Numbered from the stretch's first letter, positions 53,387 through 63,891 are shown. The stretch: DNA of 64,000 bases from Agarophyton chilense (GCA_030374765.1 JARGXX010000129.1:310001-374000); one strand, 5' to 3'. Notes: a model not told the origin generated them from the sequence alone. Program-made: numbers and translations.

Positions 53387-54149
53387 CTAAAATTCAGTTC
53401 CCTCAGGCGGTTGCGGCAGCCTGCGGTTGTGCGACGAGGCCATTTCCTTTCGTAATTCTAGAAGCAAGGTCTCGATGCCATAGTTTCGTGACCAGTTGCG
53501 AAGAATGTGGCATCGAGCGGGATCGACGTTGCCGGTGTGCCTTGATACGGAGTGCATGTTGATCTTAGTTATAAATCGAATGGAAGGCGGTTGGGTGGGG
53601 TATTTATCGCCACAAACAATGGAGAGGGCGAAGATTTTGTTCTCGAAAACAGTCTGTCGGGGCGGTGGACAAGAACCAGATGGTTAGACATGCAAGACAT
53701 GGTGCGACACGTACAGCGACGGCGACATTCAAAAACACGAGTGGTGGTGCGGAGCGTCGCGATGACATATTTCACTGGACGCGCTCCATGGGCAGAGGAG
53801 GCACAGAAGATAGGCGCTTTAAAAAAGGCTTGCACAAGCAAAACGCAAAGAGAGAGAGGAGCTTACGTTTATGGGACCGAGGATTGTGCCGTTCCATCTT
53901 GAGAGCGTAATGTCATCGGCATCTTTCAAACCGTAACTGACGGAGCCATCGCCGACTCCATGTTCGCCACGCTCGAGCTCTTCCAGTAGACGAAAGCTGC
54001 GCGGCACTACGCGCGGGAGGGAATTAAACGATGGCAAAGCGTGAGAGACTGACAAGAGTGTAGCAACAAGTGCAAGCAAGAAGAAGCGGTGAACACAAAA
54101 GCTTACCTTCCACGGAAGATTCGCTAACGCCACGTGATCGAGAGTTCAT
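53387..54149 (-). CDS. UBE2V: ubiquitin-conjugating enzyme variant (UEV1/MMS2 family), three exons, 163 aa
   Basis: UEV proteins lack the catalytic Cys and pair with Ubc13 to build Lys63-linked ubiquitin chains in DNA-damage tolerance. Exons: 54149-54107, 54048-53867 and 53653-53387. Introns are 58 bases (GTAAGC..CTTGTCAG) and 213 bases (GTAAGC..CCCGACAG). Exon 2 gives [20 protein letters not shown], then [20 protein letters not shown]; exon 3 gives [20 protein letters not shown] with [11 protein letters not shown] and ends [12 protein letters not shown]. These match the family throughout. A Cys in [13 protein letters not shown] lies two residues nearer the conserved Trp than the Ubc catalytic Cys does, so the catalytic residue is absent as expected. 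Read without splicing, intron 1 yields a false signal-peptide-like start (from 54133). The first exon and start are the least certain part. Confidence 0.85.
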
Positions 54150-54778
54150 GACGGATGCGCGCGACGATGCGAAGCGCGAGGCAGGCGCAACAAAAAGCGG
54201 GGGGACAGCGACGCGCACACGGTCCGAGCGAGGCACACAGGCGGTGAGCGCGGCCATGGAGGCGGGCGACACGCCAGTCAGTTGCAGCGACGCCAACGCT
54301 TCGGCTGCACGCGGCGGCGACACGCGGCGCGTGCTCAACAAACGAGCGCTGTAAGACGTGCGACGCACTGTAAGGCGCGCGCTAGTGTAAAGAACAGGGG
54401 ATGACGTGCAACCGGCGCCACACGGCGGCGGCGAGTGGAGAACCGATCCGCGCTCTCTCTTCACACGTGGCTGAGGGCTGTGTGCCGCGCTGCTCGGGCG
54501 GCACTGGTGGTCTCACGTAGAATCGTATCTATGGCCACTGTCGGTGTGTTGCGCGCCCCCGTGCACTTTCGCTCCATCCATCCCCCTTTCCCGCTTTCAT
54601 TGGCGCCTCTCCCCTCTCTCTCCCCTCTCCCTCCCTCCCCCTCCTCCTCTCCCCCCCCTCCCCCCTCCCTCCCCTCCCTCCCCACCCTCCCCACCCTCTT
54701 CTTGCCTCCTCTCTCTCCCTTTCTTTTGCGTCGACTCGCTGCTGCCAGGTGCTCTCTCCCCCCTCGCCTCCTCGCGCC
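54150..54778. promoter_or_regulatory. divergent promoter region UEV / myristoylated protein, with pyrimidine tract
   Basis: 629 bases between the two starts. Bases 54593-54728 of the plus strand are almost pure C/T (CTCTCCCTCC-type repeats), ending about 50 bases before the ATG at 54779. It is most likely in the leader or core promoter of the downstream gene. Long antisense frames over this tract are compositional. Confidence 0.45.
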
Positions 54779-57700
54779 ATGGGAAACACCGTCAGTAGAA
54801 GTCACATCCGCGACGCCGAACGCGGCGTTGCCAGGACCACGCGCGAGAATACGCGCCGCAACGCCGTTCCCGTCCCAATTCCGCCGCAGCCGCTCTCGCT
54901 GTCTTCCACAAGTACTGACTTGCAGTCCGAATTCATCCCCCAATACGCCCCCCGCTCTATTTCCTTTCCCGACCATTCCGCCGCGCCCGAACGCGCCCCA
55001 CATGATGCGCATCGCCTCCGCCTTCACGCTGGAGCCGCTCCGCCACTCCCCGCCCCTGCCACCAGGCGTCGCGCCAGGCACGTTTCCGCTGACTTTCCGT
55101 CCGTCGCTCCTGTGACGCACACCGCCTCTCCTTCCGGTCGTTCCAACTCTGCACAGGACTCGCTTCTCGCAATTGCCCCTGCTCATCCCCCTTTGATCGA
55201 TCCCACGCTGCCCGCTACTGTCTTTAGCCAGTGCCACGCCGCACGCACTCAGTCGCCATTGCGCGTCGACAAACCTCCTCGCGCTCGCAAAGTGGTCAGC
55301 TTCAATGAAAATGTGCACGTCGTCACGTATCCTTGCGACAACTCCAGTGGCTACTCCTCTGGTGGTGAGCAGCCTCTCGAGGCCAAATATCCTGCCAAGG
55401 CCCGAAGAAAACGTGGAAGAAGTGTCTTTCGGCTGTTGCACAGAGTCGCTGGCCTTGAGCCAGAACCTTCTGGCTGTTTCTCGGGTCAATATGACGCTTG
55501 CTGTGGTTTGCTCAACACTGACGCAGACAACGCCTGTCAAGATTCTCCTCCACGCTCTCAAGTTGCTCAAACGCGCAGGCTCGATTACCAGTCTCCGGAA
55601 GGACAGCCGCAAACTACGGAAAACGACCGCCTATCATACAAAACCAAGAATCGAAAGATCGCCAAAACCTCAGCAGACACGCAGTTCCTTGTCGAAGGCG
55701 ATCCTGTTGCCGATGACTTCGACTATACCGAGCGTCAGGATTCGCTCGATGAGCCTTCCAATTTTTTCGAGCCGCGCAATTTCTCCAACGAAGGTCCTAT
55801 ACCAGAACCAGCGAACCGTTCCAATTCGTCTTTCGATATTTCTCCTCTGTGGCAGCGCCTGAAACATGTCGATGAACTGGACGATATTGATAACAATCGT
55901 CGCCCTCCGCCCCGCAATGTTGAAATGGAGGACGACGATGAAGTTAGACCAGTGCCACAACCAGCTCAGCGTCCCAAACGAACTCATGACTTAAAGCTAT
56001 CGTCCATATCACACTCCCGTCGCAATCGACATCTACCGAAACCAACGCGCGTGAATTCCACCTCAGTATCAGCCTTGCGGACACCAGACCGCCAATCTAA
56101 AAGAAGCCTGGATGCTGGGCTAGAGGGTACGACTAGCGATTACGGAGCTCCTGAACTTGAAGATGCATCCGAGCAATCGCTCCCACCACCAGAATTGGAT
56201 GGAGCTAGTGGCATTACGAAAACGAGGTCCTTGGGCCTTTCAGTCACCAACTCTGATCTACCGACTCCTGTCCGGTTCCCGCGCTCGGTTTCGGCCTCTA
56301 AACCTCCATTACCGCGATCAAAGTCTTCTGCAGGTGACTCAGAACCATCTTTTGTTGCTTTGTCGGCAGTTAATCACAAGTCAGTTTCTTTGCCGTCCTC
56401 ATCGGCCCACCCAAGCATTCCAGTTAAAGTTCAGGGTTCGGACCAATCCCATACTGTAGGGCCGCAGCAAGATCGGAAGCGATTACCATTTCTATCGAGT
56501 GACGATCCCCTCGATGCAAAGAAACCGCCCCTTCCCAACCGCAAGACATCTCAACTTGCGGAGGAGAAGAAGACATTTATGCAAGCCATTGCGCATGCAG
56601 AGAATGTTTTGCAAATACCTGCTGACGAAATAACTCACACTACTATCATTCCCATTCCTCAGCCTCAGTCGAAGAGCAGAAATACCTTCGAAAAAGGATC
56701 TCAGACTCTCAGCGCTATCATGAAAGGCACCAAGGGCGATGAGGTTCGTTCTGATATCGAAATTAAGCCTGATTCATTTGGAACATTAAGCTCACCGCTC
56801 ACTCCAGATTCCAAGACAGAAAAATCGTTCTCATTCAAATCGTTTCAGAGTGTTTCGAAGGATACTGTGAACCCACCACGTTCAGCAGAGCACAGCCTCG
56901 AAACCCCGGAGGCCTTATCAATGCAGTTGTCAAAAGCATTTAACAGGCACAGCGTATCTAGGTCTTCACCATCGAAAACAGAGGAGAAGCTTACAGACAG
57001 TTCATTCGATCAAACAAAAACAGACCGCTCGGTACCGACAGTTCGAACATCCGAAGCAAACCCATCTCGGGGAAAGGTGTTAGCAGCCCGTCATTGCGAC
57101 GTACAGGAACATCAAGCACAAGTAACGGAACAACAATCAAGCGAGATGATGGCGTCAATTCCCGATGGCCAGAATACCCATGTCGAAGAACGAGAAGTGC
57201 AGCCCGTTGATGACTTTGTTGAGGTTGATCCAGGGCATCACTTTTCGGAGTCCAATTTTGCCACTTCTTTCGATAATGAAAATAGCGCACCATCGGCTGG
57301 GAATATCGTTCCGACACTTGTAGATCCGAATGCAGCCGAACCGGTTGCTTTATCCTCGGAGGGTTTCCGTCGCTATAGAAAAAGAATCAGCGCAAGCGTT
57401 TGCCACGCCTATGCAGAAGACGAATCTTTGATGTTTTCTGCTCTAAAGGATGAAGATCAGCTCATCGATGAACCGCAATCGAAGCCCGTTATCCCGAAAG
57501 CTAGATCTGCATTAAGATCCAATTCAGACGTTATAATTCATGCGGGAGTGGACGTTTTCGAAGCTGCAAACCGTGCCGCAGTAGACATTAACGCTTTGGT
57601 CGAACAGTCGAAAGAGAATGAGTCAGCCGCAGGAAGCTTGAACGGACTTGACTTAGAGCCAGTCGCACTACCAGGAGATGATGATTACTCAGTTGCGCCA

Positions 57701-58882
57701 ATGTCACCCCTGCAGAATTATATTCCTGTTGCCGGTATCTTCTACGGGAATTCGTCTCCATCAGACGAAGCATTGTCCCCCGATGAAAGTGGGTACGATA
57801 AGACTGGAGCGCCAGAGTACCCTGAGTACCAGGTGCTGAGAAATGTAGAAAATGAGAACGAAGACTCAGTGTTTGGCTCTGAGCCGAACACTCCTGTGCT
57901 ACAAGAAAGCAACGGGTGGCGGGATGCACGACCTAAGAGATCTCGGGACCTCAGCGAGCAGGTGCGAGATTCTGTCGCGGTTCAACTAGCTAGCCTATCA
58001 TCTATTCATGGAGGTCGTGGGGCAGGTGATCGAACAACCGGGAAAATGGTCCCTGAAGTCCTCTTACGTGATTGGTCCGGAACTACTCCTATCGAACCAA
58101 CTGTGGAAGTAGTTGACTCGGCACCCAATTCTCGGTCTTCAGAATCACATATCTTCCACACAGACCGGATTCCTCCAGGGATGCAGAGGAAAGCTGCCGG
58201 TTTTTCTCGAGCTGGGGTCAACGCCAGTACGGAAGTCCGCGATAGACTCCAGGGCGCAAAAGATCGCCTCCTTCGTGTTTCACATCACAGGAAGGTTGAA
58301 GAACGTTCAATGCACAAGCAATCTCAATCTCACAGAGGGCATGTTTCGGGGCGGTTTACAAAAACAAGTTCCGTGCATCGCTCTATTGGCGATGCAGTTA
58401 ATCAAAGTGAGGGTTCAACTATGAGGAATGCGTCTTCCTCAAATGGAAGATCAGGCCAAGGGTATTCGATGGCTTTTGAACGTGGTCATCATTTTAAAAG
58501 TAGCGATCGAAGTCGAACTTTCGAGCCAGCTCTCCCGAAAGCTTTCGCAATGGACCCAGTTTTGCAAGACTTTCAAGTGCCTGTGACACGGAAATCCTTG
58601 TCGGAAGCTGGAGGCAGGAGCCGAGGACTACATCAATCTACCTCATTTCTGGATGAAGAATCCTACGCGGGAAACACTCAGGGTGCAAAAAAAGCGGACT
58701 TGGGTTTCAAGTCGTCCGGCAACGATGCGCGACCAGTTCACCTGCCATCTAATCGAAGGCTGGTGTCTGACGTGGATCATGCTTCTGGTGCAACGAGAGA
58801 GGAAAGCCAGGCCTTCAGGGGTGTAGTAGGAAGACTTGTTAACAGAATGCAAAGTGCAAAGCGCATGCTGTCAACTAGTTGA
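54779..58882 (+). CDS. large disordered protein with N-myristoylation signal, 1367 aa
   Basis: The ATG at 54779 gives MGNTVSRSH, a textbook N-myristoylation start (Gly2, Ser at position 6), so membrane attachment is inferred; the frame is open 10 codons further upstream, but that start is less likely. The rest is Ser/Pro/Asp/Glu-rich and looks disordered along its whole length, without a catalytic domain. Two better-ordered islands are RKVVSFNENVHVVTYP at about residues 168-185, which contains a K-x-V-x-F pattern like the PP1-docking RVxF motif and its following HxVxY-like strand, and the C-terminal block EVRDRLQGAKDRLLRVSHHR and GVVGRLVNRMQSAKRMLSTS. No intron or internal stop over 4.1 kb. 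I do not recognise a family. A membrane-bound scaffold or phosphatase regulator is only a guess. Confidence 0.75.
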   Translation: MGNTVSRSHIRDAERGVARTTRENTRRNAVPVPIPPQPLSLSSTSTDLQSEFIPQYAPRSISFPDHSAAPERAPHDAHRLRLHAGAAPPLPAPATRRRARHVSADFPSVAPVTHTASPSGRSNSAQDSLLAIAPAHPPLIDPTLPATVFSQCHAARTQSPLRVDKPPRARKVVSFNENVHVVTYPCDNSSGYSSGGEQPLEAKYPAKARRKRGRSVFRLLHRVAGLEPEPSGCFSGQYDACCGLLNTDADNACQDSPPRSQVAQTRRLDYQSPEGQPQTTENDRLSYKTKNRKIAKTSADTQFLVEGDPVADDFDYTERQDSLDEPSNFFEPRNFSNEGPIPEPANRSNSSFDISPLWQRLKHVDELDDIDNNRRPPPRNVEMEDDDEVRPVPQPAQRPKRTHDLKLSSISHSRRNRHLPKPTRVNSTSVSALRTPDRQSKRSLDAGLEGTTSDYGAPELEDASEQSLPPPELDGASGITKTRSLGLSVTNSDLPTPVRFPRSVSASKPPLPRSKSSAGDSEPSFVALSAVNHKSVSLPSSSAHPSIPVKVQGSDQSHTVGPQQDRKRLPFLSSDDPLDAKKPPLPNRKTSQLAEEKKTFMQAIAHAENVLQIPADEITHTTIIPIPQPQSKSRNTFEKGSQTLSAIMKGTKGDEVRSDIEIKPDSFGTLSSPLTPDSKTEKSFSFKSFQSVSKDTVNPPRSAEHSLETPEALSMQLSKAFNRHSVSRSSPSKTEEKLTDSSFDQTKTDRSVPTVRTSEANPSRGKVLAARHCDVQEHQAQVTEQQSSEMMASIPDGQNTHVEEREVQPVDDFVEVDPGHHFSESNFATSFDNENSAPSAGNIVPTLVDPNAAEPVALSSEGFRRYRKRISASVCHAYAEDESLMFSALKDEDQLIDEPQSKPVIPKARSALRSNSDVIIHAGVDVFEAANRAAVDINALVEQSKENESAAGSLNGLDLEPVALPGDDDYSVAPMSPLQNYIPVAGIFYGNSSPSDEALSPDESGYDKTGAPEYPEYQVLRNVENENEDSVFGSEPNTPVLQESNGWRDARPKRSRDLSEQVRDSVAVQLASLSSIHGGRGAGDRTTGKMVPEVLLRDWSGTTPIEPTVEVVDSAPNSRSSESHIFHTDRIPPGMQRKAAGFSRAGVNASTEVRDRLQGAKDRLLRVSHHRKVEERSMHKQSQSHRGHVSGRFTKTSSVHRSIGDAVNQSEGSTMRNASSSNGRSGQGYSMAFERGHHFKSSDRSRTFEPALPKAFAMDPVLQDFQVPVTRKSLSEAGGRSRGLHQSTSFLDEESYAGNTQGAKKADLGFKSSGNDARPVHLPSNRRLVSDVDHASGATREESQAFRGVVGRLVNRMQSAKRMLSTS

Positions 58883-59192
58883 CCCATGCATATATGACTG
58901 CCTTGCGGAAGACCGACTCTGTATATATTCGCTAAAGCATGTACAAACTCTTTCATGTGCGCGTTTTACAACAAAAGCGTGATTTGTCGATTCGCAATCT
59001 TCGGTCATTTATATGCTCTTTTTAGCTCATAAACAAGGGGTAAATCTGTCGGGCAACAACGCCATTGAAAGGCACGATATCTCTGACTACAAACTGTACA
59101 TCGGAAGACATACACAACCAGCCCAAAGTTTGCCGAAAGTCACATCACAATCGAACGCTTCTGCATTCTCAAACTGTTACTCTTGAGTTAAC
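58883..59192. other. convergent 3' region, no gene seen
   Basis: 310 bases between the end of the 1367-residue protein gene and the end of the small membrane-protein gene on the other strand. AT-rich, with TATATATTCGC at about 58921. The presumed 3' ends of both transcripts lie here. Confidence 0.4.
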
Positions 59193-59507
59193 TTACGCGG
59201 GTCCCACCATACCTCCAGGCACAAAATCACGCGCGAGTGACGCCAGAATGGCAAGGGCAAAGATTGCGAACATGATAGCAAAGCTGGTAACTCCCCAAAA
59301 AGAGTATTGTCCGCCTTCCTTGTCCAAAGAGGAAAGCTCCTGAGGCTTTTTGTCATTGTTTGTGTCACTCATACGCAAAACTGCTCGGCGAAATCGAAGC
59401 GGAGATGATGGAGAGCTTTCGGGCCTCGATTGAGTCGAACGAGTATTTCCGGCCAAAAAAAACCGCGTTTCGCCTAGAGCTAGAGGTGAAATTGAGATAA
59501 ACGCCAT
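59193..59507 (-). CDS. small single-membrane-span protein, probably plastid-targeted, 104 aa
   Basis: The first 45 residues are rich in Ser, Arg and Ala with few acids (PLALGETRFFLAGNTRSTQS, RFRRAVLRMS) and look like a plastid transit peptide ending near LRMS. A soluble spacer of about 20 residues follows, then WGVTSFAIMFAIFALAILAS, a clear transmembrane helix, and a short tail ARDFVPGGMVGPA. Size and plan fit nuclear-encoded thylakoid or envelope subunits, but I cannot name the family. At the stop the sequence CCCGC^GTAAGT is a consensus 5' splice site, and an acceptor-like GAGAATGCAG follows about 40 bases later; splicing would only change the last residues. Confidence 0.6.
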   Translation of the reverse strand: MAFISISPLALGETRFFLAGNTRSTQSRPESSPSSPLRFRRAVLRMSDTNNDKKPQELSSLDKEGGQYSFWGVTSFAIMFAIFALAILASLARDFVPGGMVGPA

Positions 59508-60451
59508 GCTTTCAAAACGACCACAGACAGTGTTGCTGAATGTGAACTCCTATTAGTACCGGGCTTTGATACAGTCTGCTGCTCCTCGTGTGATTTTTCT
59601 ATATGAAAAGAGAACTGAGATGCTGTGGTGTTCACCAGAAAACTCTAACTTGTTTCGAATAGCCACCGCATTCCTCGCGGTGCGTGAAATCCCCGACACC
59701 ACCCCACGAGGCACTTGCAGTGTACACTACAGGCTCCCACGGAGGTGAGAAATGCATCTGGCTTGAGATCTATTTCATTTTTTCCCCCTTTTTTCGTAGA
59801 AACGCGCAGAATTTGCTAAACCAAATCAATTTGTCGTCTTGTCGATCATTGCCATTTATGCTTTCGATCTTAGTGACGATCCCACCTTTCTTCGATGTTC
59901 ATGGAAAACAGTGCACGGCAGAAAACGAGAAAGGTTTGAGAGAAGCAAGCGCTCAACAGATCCCTTGAAAAGAATAGCATGTACGGACTTTTCATCGACG
60001 CCAACTCCGAATCCACGGAACACTCTTGATGTCCGCTACTCGGCTGCTCAACTGGCTGTTTTGAGGCTACAAATGAAGGCGTACAGATCTACGTGTCCCG
60101 TTGTTGGTATTTCTCGGAAGATATGTAGCTGCACTAACGGAAGGTGTGCGTAGAGCAGGTTGTACGTATCTTTCAGCCGTATATTGTCGTAATTTAGCTC
60201 CGAGTTTCACTAGTCTTTCTACAAGAGCGGAGCTTGGTTTCTGCAACTCTTTACCCTTATTTAGCATGTGTTGACTTTCTTCTAGAAAAAGGAAGCGCAG
60301 CCCTAAGATCTAGGACATCGCATGGCACATCCGACTGAAGGCACAATGGTAGGCTCGGTCCAAGGAGTTTGTTTAGTACCCTTAGTTTAACACTATACCC
60401 TGCGCTTCACTAGATTGCAAATAAGCAATATCAGAACAACGAACTCGAATT
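59508..60451. other. intergenic, no gene seen
   Basis: 944 bases with overlapping short frames on both strands and no motif. It contains the 5' flank of the small membrane-protein gene. Confidence 0.4.
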
Positions 60452-61519
60452 CTAAACAGTATTTAGAATAAAATCGTTTCTCGGTTTGAAGGGCGAGTCA
60501 GTAGTTACTCGAAAGCCCTTGTTTTCCACACATGGACAGTTTCCGTTCGGCAAAGCATCTCCAGTTGGTTTGTATCCCACAATGTCCTCCTTGTTACACC
60601 AAGTTGTACCCAACACATCACACATAGTCCGAGGTGAAGTACTTTCCTTTTCCACACACTCGCCTTCAACCCCTGGAATTGGTGCGTATAGTTTTCTGAT
60701 TCCGACATCTTTTTGAGAACAACGGCAACCGCATTTCATGATTATCTCAGAGATAAACGCCGCAGCTCGCGTTTCTGTCTTGCTCTTCTGTAAAACCGCG
60801 TACATAATGACGAGTGTGTCAATGGCTTCTGTGAAAGATGCAGTCATGCGACAACGTTCCGATTCCGGATTATCCCGACCGAACGGACAGTTCACCATCT
60901 CGTTGGAGGCATAATGACCTCCAGGCACATATTGAGAACCGTTTGCCTTTAAACCCATTTGAGTCATAGCTGCGCCGACCACAGTGTAGTTTTGGGGCTC
61001 AAGTAAGGTTCGGTTATAGAACTTAAGTGTTGGCTTCACAACCTCAGCTCCCCTCAACCCGAAAATTGCCATGCTTTCCTTCCATCCGTCACCAGATTCA
61101 ACCCCCGGTTCGGCGTCAATATCGTCCAAATCGATGGTAGTCGGTTGGAATGTCCACCCGTTTGTTGTGATTACAATAGCTTGCATCGATTCATACACCA
61201 TTTCGCCTCCTTCCTGCTTAATCAGACATTCGTCGTCAGATAGCAATGCTTCGTGGCCTATAAGAGTGTAATTACCAGCAAACTGATTACCAGTCGGGTT
61301 CTGAGAATTTCCCTTGCAGTTGTTAACATCGATTCTGGAAGCTTTGATCTCTCGGAAGCCATCAATATCATCAAACGTTTGAACCTTATTGGGGGCTCCC
61401 AAAATCTGATGAACGGGAATGTACTTGGAACAAGTTGACTCAGCTTCACCGAAATTGCCAAAGACAATGATGCCAACTGCGAGAATGAGAACTGGAGAGT
61501 ATAGTTTCCACGATGACAT
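60452..61519 (-). CDS. secreted cysteine-rich glycoprotein, 355 aa, unknown family
   Basis: Residues 1-27 are a typical signal peptide (LYSPVLILAVGIIVFGNFGE, then A-E-S). The mature part has about 15 cysteines, with a cluster KCGCRC in the second half and NCPC close to the end. Potential N-glycosylation sites include NYT, NRT and NGS. This points to a secreted or wall-associated protein stabilised by disulfides. Recurrent patterns such as QIIVFGN-type hydrophobic strands and AFISEIIMKCGC suggest a folded beta-rich domain. No family is recognised. The start is fixed by the signal peptide; the frame has no stop or shift. Confidence 0.7.
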   Translation of the reverse strand: MSSWKLYSPVLILAVGIIVFGNFGEAESTCSKYIPVHQILGAPNKVQTFDDIDGFREIKASRIDVNNCKGNSQNPTGNQFAGNYTLIGHEALLSDDECLIKQEGGEMVYESMQAIVITTNGWTFQPTTIDLDDIDAEPGVESGDGWKESMAIFGLRGAEVVKPTLKFYNRTLLEPQNYTVVGAAMTQMGLKANGSQYVPGGHYASNEMVNCPFGRDNPESERCRMTASFTEAIDTLVIMYAVLQKSKTETRAAAFISEIIMKCGCRCSQKDVGIRKLYAPIPGVEGECVEKESTSPRTMCDVLGTTWCNKEDIVGYKPTGDALPNGNCPCVENKGFRVTTDSPFKPRNDFILNTV

Positions 61520-62493
61520 TTTGAAAGCGATGGATAAATTGTGTTCGACTGGTACTGTTGGATAGGTTTGACTTCTCTTGAAGGCTGCGTTCGGTAAATG
61601 GACAGGGACATTGGTGCTCCAGAGGCTTTTATACCGTTCACCTTTCGTCTTTCAGTGATCAAAACATTGGAAATAGCTGTAGAGGAAATGATTCGAAGCT
61701 TCCATGAGTCTAGGGTTGTCACAAGCTTCCATTTTACACAAGTTGGAAGAACACATGTCCCTCAAGAATTCGAAGGCAAGTGTTGATGAGAACATACTTA
61801 TTATCGGTATTGCAGAGCGCAGCGAGGCTTGTCACGTTCGGACCCCATAGATATCTCTCTGGTGGAAGAAGCGGTAGCTCCCATGTACTTGAAATTTGAC
61901 AGGGACCAGACAAGCGGCGGGCCATTTACAAAAACCAGATTCCTTAAGCTGCGCACGGCACATATTTGTTCCAATTATCAACCTCCTGTAATGGACAGCG
62001 TGACCACGAATACGAAAGCAACAACACGGACAAAAGATCCGGCACGGAGAGATTATCTGTTGTGCAAGGTTTGAGAAAGCAAGATTGAACGATGCAATAT
62101 ATTGCGTCCCTACTCTAGAGTAGATACAGGACCAAGATTATTCATGCTGGACAGCCGAAGTTAATAACTTAGTATTGGTAACGGATGAGTTCTTTGATTC
62201 GAATTCGTCTTCGTAGAGATAACTTCTTTATGGGTTTTCGTGCGGTTTGCGTCCAACTCATTCTAACTACAGGCCCCGAGCAGTCGTTTGAAAGTATTCA
62301 GAAACATGCAATGAATAAATGCAACAAGTTTAGGAAATCAATGACTTCTGGGTGCACATAGGCAAAAGTAAGGCAAGAAGAGGAAGTAAATGGAAGTCAG
62401 GTTCTTTGATATTAAACATTTCTCTTCAGTTACTGTAGGGATTACTGTGGCCAAGGGGTTTAGGAGTTTTTCAGGGTTTTCACTGACCGAAAG
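61520..62493. other. intergenic, no gene seen
   Basis: 974 bases between two minus-strand genes. It holds the 5' flank of the secreted-protein gene and the 3' flank of the next. Short plus-strand frames carry no motif. Confidence 0.4.
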
Positions 62494-63891
62494 TCATGTT
62501 TGCATCAATGGAGTTACGGAGGGTACTTCCCAATTACTCCAGTTTGATGCCCATTGTGATCCAAGCTGTGGTAATGATGTGCTGGAGAAACAACTACTCT
62601 TTTCTTGGATCAGATTGACGAACGTTCTCGCCCAGTGTATTCGTTCCATACTGGGGCATAAGAGACCCACACAGGCGCGATCGTCACATTGGACTTTTGA
62701 TACTTCCGAACATCCTTTTGGTGACGGGACGTCGTCGTATTTCCATAGGGCAGATAAAACCTGGGCAAAGTTCATAATGGATCGGATTCTTCGGGAGCTT
62801 GGCCATGTCTCTTCAAAGATAGTGGCTTCTTTCAGATGACTTTGGTCAAAAGAGCAGAGGATCTTCCATTGCTCTTTTAATTTCTCCAGTTCTTCGTCGT
62901 CCTCGAACCAAGTCCGCAGTCTGCGCTGATGATGTTGAAGAAGAATTCCAAATTCCTCCTCAGACATATCAGCCAGTACATCGGCATAAATGGGACGTGC
63001 TTTCATCGGTAGATCAGTATCTACCAATATCAAATTATTCTCAATGTTATCGATCTCTTGAAGCTCTTCGAAGAAAATTTTCTCCATCTTCTTTGCTTTG
63101 CGATTTTTGGATGGAATTCCTGATGATATTCCCATGATTCTTCTTCGCCAATCATTGCTTACTGAATCAAGAATCTTGGATACAACAGTAGCAGCACCTC
63201 GTGCGCGGCGAACGGAGACAAGATGAATCGTCAGTAGTTTCCACTCTTTTAGGTGCATGGAAAGCAATAACTCTATTCCATCAGTCTCGTGGCACACGCG
63301 CGTCTTCAGTGCAACGCCCCAAGCAGTAACATGATTTTCCGTCAGTGAGCGAGTTAGCCTCAGACTTAAAGCAAGAATTGAATTTCCTATTGAATGGACT
63401 AAGCCGTCGACGCTTTCGCCTTCGGCGACAAGTTTGACCATTTCGGGTTGTGCCAGTTCTTTAAGAAGACTGGCTATTACATCAACACATATTCCTCGAA
63501 GGAGATAGAAAAGTACTAAACTTGAAATGTCTAGATGTTCTCTCTGCTTCCTACTTGCTTCTGCGTTGCGGTGATTTAGATGCTTTCGATGCTGATTTCC
63601 TTGAAGCAATACTTTTTCTGTCGCAGTCTGCACTGGTGTTTCATGAGAGCTTAATACCCCTTCCAAAACTATCTTAGAGATGTCTTCCTCTGGGTCGAAG
63701 ATACCATATCTATAAGTCGAAAACCATTCTTCTGTGTATTTATGCAGAGCTTTCAAACTACATCGGGTTTCCATGATACGTGGCAGTCGATCGAACATGT
63801 TTCTTGATAACCCCAAACTGCGAGAACTGGTGTTCGACTTACATCCTGCGTCAAGCTCCGGATCGTTGCCATCGAAGCGTACAAGCCCCAT
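62494..63891 (-). CDS. unrecognised helical protein, 465 aa
   Basis: A TAA directly before the ATG at 63891 fixes the start unless an upstream exon exists. The protein is mostly alpha-helical with repeated hydrophobic heptads (SSLVLFYLLRGICVDVIASL, LVHSIGNSILALSLRLTRSL), a basic segment (PSKNRKAKKMEKIFFEELQE) and an acidic/helical later part (ADMSEEEFGILLQHHQRRLR, FEDDEELEKLKEQWKIL). No signal peptide, no zinc or nucleotide-binding motif. I do not recognise a family; an all-helical scaffold is likely. It is on the same strand as the two genes before it, but the spacing is too wide for any operon-like relation. Confidence 0.6.
   Translation of the reverse strand: MGLVRFDGNDPELDAGCKSNTSSRSLGLSRNMFDRLPRIMETRCSLKALHKYTEEWFSTYRYGIFDPEEDISKIVLEGVLSSHETPVQTATEKVLLQGNQHRKHLNHRNAEASRKQREHLDISSLVLFYLLRGICVDVIASLLKELAQPEMVKLVAEGESVDGLVHSIGNSILALSLRLTRSLTENHVTAWGVALKTRVCHETDGIELLLSMHLKEWKLLTIHLVSVRRARGAATVVSKILDSVSNDWRRRIMGISSGIPSKNRKAKKMEKIFFEELQEIDNIENNLILVDTDLPMKARPIYADVLADMSEEEFGILLQHHQRRLRTWFEDDEELEKLKEQWKILCSFDQSHLKEATIFEETWPSSRRIRSIMNFAQVLSALWKYDDVPSPKGCSEVSKVQCDDRACVGLLCPSMERIHWARTFVNLIQEKSSCFSSTSLPQLGSQWASNWSNWEVPSVTPLMQT

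Noticed and set aside
54461-55612. 383-codon minus-strand frame
   Set aside because: Antisense to the start of the 1367-residue protein gene and to the pyrimidine tract; rich in Arg/Gly/Glu as expected from the complement of C/T-rich DNA.
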